12,257 bases of DNA from Vairimorpha apis BRL 01 (taxonomy: Eukaryota; Microsporidia; Nosematidae): positions 1 through 12,257 of the forward strand of contig KE646855.1 of the NCBI GenBank assembly GCA_000447185.1, read 5' to 3'. Position numbers and translations under genes: made by a program. Below the pieces are notes generated by a model that saw only the letters and a program-made list of their open reading frames with translations, was not told the origin of the DNA and ran no database searches. How positions within the stretch are numbered: position 1 is the first letter of the stretch; the number at the start of each line of letters is the position of its first letter. This document shows positions 8,459-12,257 of the stretch, piece after piece.

Positions 8459-8614
8459 ATGTATATTTCGATATAATATTTTTTATAATAAATATAAAAT
8501 AGACGATTAATTTAATTTTAATAAATTAAATGCAAATATTACATTATCCAAATTTATACAATTTCTAAAATAAAAAAAATATGATTTATTTATCATTTAT
8601 ATATGTTTTGTTGA

Positions 8615-8618
8615 TTAA
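8615..8618. repeat. TTAA target site duplication, left
   Basis: TTAA directly abuts the first C of the left inverted repeat and is matched by TTAA at the right end, as expected for piggyBac integration. Confidence 0.93.
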
Positions 8619-8632
8619 CCGTTTGAGTGCCA
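8619..8632 (+). repeat. piggyBac left terminal inverted repeat
   Basis: CCGTTTGAGTGCCA matches the inverted right end in 13 of 14 positions; the difference is G versus T at position 7. It resembles the CCY-starting ends of the family. It would be the transposase cleavage site. Confidence 0.93.
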
Positions 8633-8652
8633 ACGAGCGCCATCGCGCTCGT
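8633..8652. repeat. GC-rich subterminal hairpin in the piggyBac left end
   Basis: ACGAGCGC and GCGCTCGT form a perfect 8-base stem around CATC, one base inside the left inverted repeat. A second palindrome, GCGATATCGC, follows at 8682-8691, and GCTCG-type words recur nearby. Subterminal repeats are commonly needed for piggyBac transposase binding. I see no equivalent at the right end. Confidence 0.75.
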
Positions 8653-8681
8653 GAAATTAGTTGCTGTTTAGCCCGCTATAG

Positions 8682-8691
8682 GCGATATCGC
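8682..8691. repeat. 10-bp palindrome GCGATATCGC, piggyBac left end
   Basis: A perfect palindrome 50 bases inside the left end, followed by TCGCACACA. Together with the hairpin at 8633-8652 it makes the left 80 bases a CpG-rich island in AT-rich DNA, a plausible subterminal transposase-binding region. Confidence 0.6.
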
Positions 8692-8774
8692 TCGCACACA
8701 TCACTAATTTTTAATTTGTCTTCGTGTTAAATAAAGTTCAAATTATAATTATTATACTTTTTGAATCCATAATA

Positions 8775-9116
8775 ATGTCGGAATACGAAAATAATTCGGA
8801 TGAAAATGACTGTTCTTCAAGTTGTGAAGAAAGTGATAGTGGAAGTGACATTGTGGTGCGTTCACACCGTGTAATGCAAATTTTGAGTGACAGTTATGAT
8901 GATGACGATAACAATTATTTTTCTGATACGGAGGATGTACCGGACTGCGAAAGTATCGATGTGAACTTGACCCAATTCACATGCCTACCACCAGATACGC
9001 AATACAATAAACAAATCCCGCATGTATTTTCCGAATTATCAGGACCAAAACATACCTCACCAGGTGACGCAAAACCTATTGATTTTTCAATTTGTTTTTT
9101 ACTGATACTCTTATAA
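8775..9116 (+). pseudogene. piggyBac transposase fragment 1: acidic N-terminus
   Basis: The frame opens MSEYENNSDENDCSSSCEES and has runs of Asp (YDDDDNNYFSDTEDVPD), the acidic leader usual in piggyBac proteins. It ends with HVFSELSGPKHTSPGDAKPI, the conserved start of the DDE_Tnp_1_7 region. After DF the frame loses meaning (SICFLLILL) because one T appears to be missing from the run at 9083-9087, and it stops at 9116. Confidence 0.88.
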
Positions 9117-9388
9117 AAAAAATGGTTGTTGAAACAAACCGTTACGCCGCACAGTTTTTGCAAAATCTTCCAATTTTGAAACCTCAATCTCGTGCAAAAT
9201 TGTGGAAGCCTGTCACCATCCCAGAAATGAGAGGATTTATCGCCGTTATACTGGAAATGTGCATCACAAGGAGGCCAACTATTTTTTCTTATTGGATGAA
9301 AGGATCAAGATGTATTCCATGGTTTGCAAAAATGTTTGCACGAAACAGATTTCATTTGCTCTTGAAATTTTTTTCATCTGGTAGATAA
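9083..9388 (+). pseudogene. piggyBac transposase fragment 2: domain before the catalytic core
   Basis: It continues the protein in the next phase: FFNLFFTDTLIKKMVVETNR, then PVTIPEMRGFIAVILEMCI, then SYWMKGSRCIPWF and FARNRFHLLLKFF, all characteristic of the DDE_Tnp_1_7 N-terminal half (dimerisation and DNA-binding region). It runs out at a T7 run (9368-9374): the following residues HLVDN are in the third phase, so one T has been gained. Confidence 0.88.
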
Positions 9389-9716
9389 TAAAACTTTAGC
9401 TCCACCTGGACATCCAGAATACGATCCATGTGCCAGGTTTCAAGTGTTGGTAAATCACGCTAATTTTAATTTCCGGCAGCATTATATACCCAACCAACAG
9501 TTGAGCATAGATGAATCTCTTGTTGGAACAAATGCTCATACTGTGATCAAACAGTATATCCCCAGCAAAAAGCATCATCAGTGGGGCGTAAAATTCTGGA
9601 TGCTTTGTGCCTCGTTGTCGAAATATTGTCTTGGATTCTTTTGTTACCGTGGTGCTAAATCTAAAGTTGACAAAAATATGATAAAAGAAAAAGGTCTGGG
9701 ATTTGTTGTGGCATAA
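9366..9716 (+). pseudogene. piggyBac transposase fragment 3: first catalytic aspartate
   Basis: In-phase continuation FFHLVDNKTLAPPGHPEYDP, then RQHYIPNQQLSIDESLVG with the first catalytic Asp at 9510-9512, HHQWGVKFWMLCAS and GFFCYRG. All are core strands of the RNase H fold in this family. The fragment ends at TAA 9714-9716 after GLGFVVA. The frame continues beyond the stop without a shift, so this is a nonsense change or a small in-frame rearrangement. Confidence 0.9.
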
Positions 9717-10055
9717 AAACTTTTGTTAATGGGAAATTACCTAAACAAGGGATACCACCTATTCACGGATAATTTTTACACCAGTGTAGAACTTGCACGT
9801 TTCCTTTATCAGAAAGCCACATATCTAACAGGAACCATACGTAGAAATAGGAAGCTTGTTCCAAAAGAAGCCAAAACGGTTCCAGTAAACGAATCCAAGT
9901 ATTTCACCAACGATCCTGTGCTAATGTGTTCCTTTAGAGACAAAAAGTCAAAAAACAATCCAGTTATTTTGATTTCTACGTGCAGCGATACGCTAAATGT
10001 ATCTGTCACAAAAAAGAGAGGAAATTACGAATCTATAAAAATAAACCATCAATGA
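9717..10055 (+). pseudogene. piggyBac transposase fragment 4: second catalytic aspartate
   Basis: Same phase as fragment 3 after the stop: KLLLMGNYLNKGYHLFTDNF with the second catalytic Asp at 9768-9770, then FLYQKATYLTGTIRRNRKLV, the family's best-conserved block, and VSVTKKRGNYES. The frame is lost near 10040 in an A-rich run, apparently by one missing base, and closes with TGA at 10053-10055. Confidence 0.9.
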
Positions 10056-10282
10056 TTCACCAATATAATCAATTTATGGGCAGAGTAGACGAGAACGACA
10101 AAATGCTATACACCTATTTGGATGAACGAAGAACTCTCAAATTTTGGAAAAAGGTTGTATTTGCTGTATTTGGAAGGATGGTATTAAATGCATATATATT
10201 GTATAGTGAGAAAAATATTGGCAAAAAAATGACGAGATTGAAATTTATAACGAGTATAATTGAAGATTTAGAAGAGAAATAA
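10038..10282 (+). pseudogene. piggyBac transposase fragment 5: third catalytic aspartate
   Basis: Here the protein resumes as KPSMIHQYNQFMGRVDENDK, with the third catalytic Asp at 10088-10090, then YLDERRTLKFWKKVVF and GRMVLNAYILYSE, the C-terminal end of the DDE domain. It stops at TAA 10280-10282 after IIEDLEEK. The next codons are in the same frame and read on into the zinc domain. Confidence 0.9.
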
Positions 10283-10489
10283 TTGCTCCGCAAAAATAGA
10301 CCAAAAACGTCTACTCCGACAACATCTTCCTCACAAAGTTTTGGATTAGAAAAGTTACCCGGGCGTAATTTACGGCGCTGTGTAGTGTGCAGCAGCAACG
10401 ATTACGGCGCTGTGAAGAGGAGCAACTTGATTTGTGGTCGCTGTAAGAAGGGGCATCATGGATTCTGTGCGGTAAAGCACACATGTTAA
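10283..10489 (+). pseudogene. piggyBac transposase fragment 6: C-terminal cysteine-rich domain
   Basis: A short linker rich in Lys, Thr and Ser is followed by KLPGRNLRRCVVCSSNDYG and ICGRCKKGHHGFCAVKHTC. Pairs CxxC and CxxC, plus later Cys and His residues (10379-10486), give the cross-brace zinc domain that binds the subterminal repeats in piggyBac enzymes. All expected metal ligands appear intact. The gene ends at the natural TAA 10487-10489 directly after the last Cys, which is the family pattern. Confidence 0.9.
10370..10414 (+). repeat. Direct repeat TTACGGCGCTGTG within the zinc-domain coding sequence
   Basis: A 13-base word occurs at 10370-10382 and 10402-10414, read in two different phases (Leu-Arg-Arg-Cys versus Tyr-Gly-Ala-Val). 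Because the encoded residues differ, it is not a repeated protein motif; chance or a small templated change is possible. Confidence 0.5.
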
Positions 10490-10722
10490 CTTTTTTCTTT
10501 TAGATTCCAGTTTTTGTTATAATTTTTGTTCACAATTATATTTCCATAATGTTCTTTGTATTTTATTATCCTTGTACAAGTTTTTATTAAAAAAACACCG
10601 AAAAAATTATTAAAATTGGACAATTTTTGGAGGAGATACAGTTTTTTTAGAAACAAAGGTAAATAGCATCAACACGACAAAGATTTCTTTGGTATTTTTA
10701 AGTAGATATAGGTAAAAATCAA

Positions 10723-10736
10723 TGGCACTAAAACGG
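10723..10736 (-). repeat. piggyBac right terminal inverted repeat
   Basis: TGGCACTAAAACGG is the inverted copy of the left end with a single difference. It abuts TTAA and fixes the right boundary of the element. Confidence 0.93.
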
Positions 10737-10740
10737 TTAA
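10737..10740. repeat. TTAA target site duplication, right
   Basis: TTAA directly follows the right inverted repeat and matches the left copy, so both boundaries are from one insertion event. Confidence 0.93.
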
Positions 10741-12257
10741 AGATTATTTAATAATGAAATATTTTTATATGTTTAACAAATATTAAAATCTGAATATTTC
10801 AAAATTTTAAATTTATTTGTTCATATATTTAAAAAAACATAGTTTTATAATATTATCTTTTTCATTTAACTTTATTGATAAAAATAAAAAAGATTAATGT
10901 TAATTATGCATATTAATAAAAAATTAATAGTAAAATATGTTATTTTGTGTAATATATAAAAATTTTATAGAAGGAAATGGCAATGAACTTTTAAACAACT
11001 ACAAAAACAGTACAAATATGTAAAATTATGTTTTTATTGTATTCTTTTTAAATTAAAATTCATAGTATTTTAGTAAAACTCAATTTATTAACAAATTTTT
11101 ATGATTTACCTATAATTTGAGAGTTTATTCACTTAGATTATAATAGTTTAAATAAATAAGCAGAAAGTTTAATAATCTTTTTCTTTTTCAACACCTGATT
11201 TAAAATAAATTTTTAAACATTAAAACTATTTAAAAAATTATAATTTAAAATCTTTTAACATTTTCTTTGATCGTTTATAATAAAAAAAACATATAAATAA
11301 GTTTTAAATATTTAATTAAATTATAAATGCATTTAAATCAGAACTTTTGATTTTTATAAAATAAATTTTTATTTATCTTAATGTAATAACTTTATAAAAG
11401 AGCAAAAAACTGTAAAATTTATTTTATTTAAAAAATAATTCTATGCTAGTATCAAAAAACTTCAAAAATTAAATCATATGAAGTGTTGTTTTGTAATGGA
11501 AAATAAATTCAATAAACACACAAAAATATTAAATTTGTCTAATAATAATATTTTATTTAATAAAAAATACAAATTTTTAGAAATTATAGTTTGAAAAATT
11601 AGAACAATATTTTATTACAAGTGTTAAAACATTAAATATTTGTTTTTATACAAAAATCTAATTTTAAGTCTATAGAATAATATTTTCTTTTTTTTAAAAT
11701 TTATATGATATAGAAATTTTAAGTTGTTATTTTTTTAAATAAAATCAATATATCAAATGAATTTATTAATAATTTTATTGTGTAATTTGCTATTTATCAA
11801 AAATAGAAATATATACAATAAAATAAAAAATTAAATCTAATTTGATTGCATAAAAATTAAAATATTTGAATTGTGAATGATTACAAAAATTTGATACAAA
11901 ACTTAGTAGTTTGATACTATTAAATACTAAAATATAAACTTTTTATTTACGATATAAGTTTATACTATATAGAAGTTTTTAAAAAAAGTGTCTAAAAGAA
12001 TAATTTTTTAAATGAAAGAAATGAAATAAAATATTTAAAGTAAACCTAAATGATTTTACAATTTAAACCAATTATATTCATCATTTATATAATTCCATAA
12101 AGAGAATAAATTTATAGAAATAAAAAATCATGCGATACAACAATTTTAACTAGATATAATTATAATTTTGTAACTTTTGAATTTAAAAAAATATTTTCAA
12201 TAATAGTTTGAAATTATCTAATGCATTTTATATGCTGATGTATAAACTCAATTTATT
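10741..12257. other. Gene-free A/T-rich flank
   Basis: About 1.5 kb of the same A/T-dominated sequence as the desert left of the piggyBac element. No open frame of useful length, RNA gene or transposon end was found on either strand. It appears to be the continuation of the background into which the piggyBac element inserted. Confidence 0.75.

Larger units (their letters stand above)
3829..8614. other. Gene-free A/T-rich desert
   Basis: About 4.8 kb with no open frame of useful length on either strand, no tRNA-like clover leaf that I could see, and no recognisable remnant of a protein family. It is dominated by A and T runs (a sampled 60-base line at 5101 has only 6 G/C). Exceptions described separately are the palindrome series at 3892-4235, a small hairpin at 4543-4562 and a long hairpin at 8346-8446. 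A short CGCGCG run at 3925-3930 stands out from the background without an explanation. Confidence 0.8.
8775..10489 (+). pseudogene. piggyBac transposase (DDE_Tnp_1_7 family), broken
   Basis: About 570 codons from ATG 8775 to TAA 10489, close to the usual family length of nearly 600. The order is an acidic, Ser/Asp-rich N-terminus, a DNA-binding/dimerisation part, an RNase H-like catalytic core and a C-terminal cysteine-rich zinc domain. The three catalytic aspartates are present: LSIDESLVG (codon 9510-9512), LFTDNFYTS (9768-9770) and GRVDENDKM (10088-10090). The enzyme would cut at the ends and insert into TTAA. It is interrupted by a one-base loss in a T run near 9085, a one-base gain in a T run near 9370, TAA 9714-9716, a one-base loss near 10040 and TAA 10280-10282. 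ATG 8775 is preferred to an upstream GTG at 8724 because eukaryotes start at ATG and family-like sequence begins there. No introns are evident. Confidence 0.93.
8619..10736 (+). mobile_element. piggyBac-family DNA transposon, structurally complete, non-autonomous by mutation
   Basis: A 2,118-bp element bounded by 14-bp terminal inverted repeats, CCGTTTGAGTGCCA at 8619-8632 and the reverse complement of CCGTTTTAGTGCCA at 10723-10736 (one difference). It is flanked by TTAA at 8615-8618 and 10737-10740, the target site that piggyBac transposases duplicate and use exclusively. It holds a single transposase gene in the plus direction, with a 156-base 5' and a 247-base 3' non-coding part. Ends, target duplication and gene together make the family call firm. 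The transposase is broken, so the copy could move only with enzyme supplied by another copy. Its G+C is clearly higher than that of the flanks. Confidence 0.96.

Noticed and set aside
8724..8774. Longer transposase start at GTG 8724
   Set aside because: GTG starts are not expected in a eukaryotic gene, and the added residues are a hydrophobic run unlike piggyBac N-termini. ATG 8775 begins the acidic leader.
8915..9187. Minus-strand open frames inside the piggyBac element (also 9396-9578, 9809-10009, 10114-10398)
   Set aside because: All are opposite well-conserved transposase coding sequence on the plus strand and show no family features.

Overview
The window looks like a very AT-rich eukaryotic nuclear genome. 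No bacterial gene, operon, Shine-Dalgarno site, tRNA or rRNA is visible. All recognisable coding content belongs to two decayed transposable elements lying in gene-free, extremely A/T-rich DNA. A hand-counted line in the desert (5101-5160) has 6 G/C in 60 bases, a line in the piggyBac gene (8821-8880) has 26 in 60, and a line in the retroelement pol (1561-1620) has 14 in 60. Such composition, a large gene-poor desert, a Ty3/gypsy element and a piggyBac element would fit an AT-rich microsporidian with an expanded genome. An AT-rich insect or other invertebrate remains possible. This assignment is inference, because no host gene is present.

Region 1 (1 to about 3830, minus strand) is a Ty3/gypsy-type LTR retrotransposon read from right to left: Gag (3801-2980), a zinc knuckle (2910-2869), aspartic protease (DTG at 2727-2719), reverse transcriptase (YIDD at 1790-1779), RNase H (1334 to about 1062) and integrase (HHCC, then D, D and E with D-x35-E, 900-355, and a C-terminal domain running off the left edge). 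The domain order protease-RT-RNase H-integrase is the Ty3/gypsy order. The element is dead: at least six frameshifts and five in-frame stops break it, and the downstream LTR lies outside the window. Just upstream of Gag (3857-4240) are three related palindromic repeats of the TGTGGTA...TACCACA type, which may mark an upstream LTR or control region.

Region 2 (about 4240-8614) is a gene desert with no supportable gene. It contains a strong imperfect hairpin at 8346-8446 and a small perfect hairpin at 4543-4562.

Region 3 (8619-10736, plus strand) is a structurally complete piggyBac element. It has 14-bp terminal inverted repeats (13 of 14 matching) and a TTAA duplication on both sides. A roughly 570-codon transposase gene keeps all three catalytic aspartates and the C-terminal cysteine-rich zinc domain, but it is broken by three single-base indels (all in or beside A/T runs) and two in-frame stops. 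Its higher G+C compared with its surroundings suggests later arrival from a genome of different composition.

Region 4 (10741-12257) is more AT-rich DNA with no recognisable gene. The window therefore describes transposon turnover in a low-complexity genome rather than a cellular pathway. No novel defence or metabolic system is supported; the most interesting items are the unexplained palindromes, the long hairpin and the compositional and lesion patterns of the two elements.
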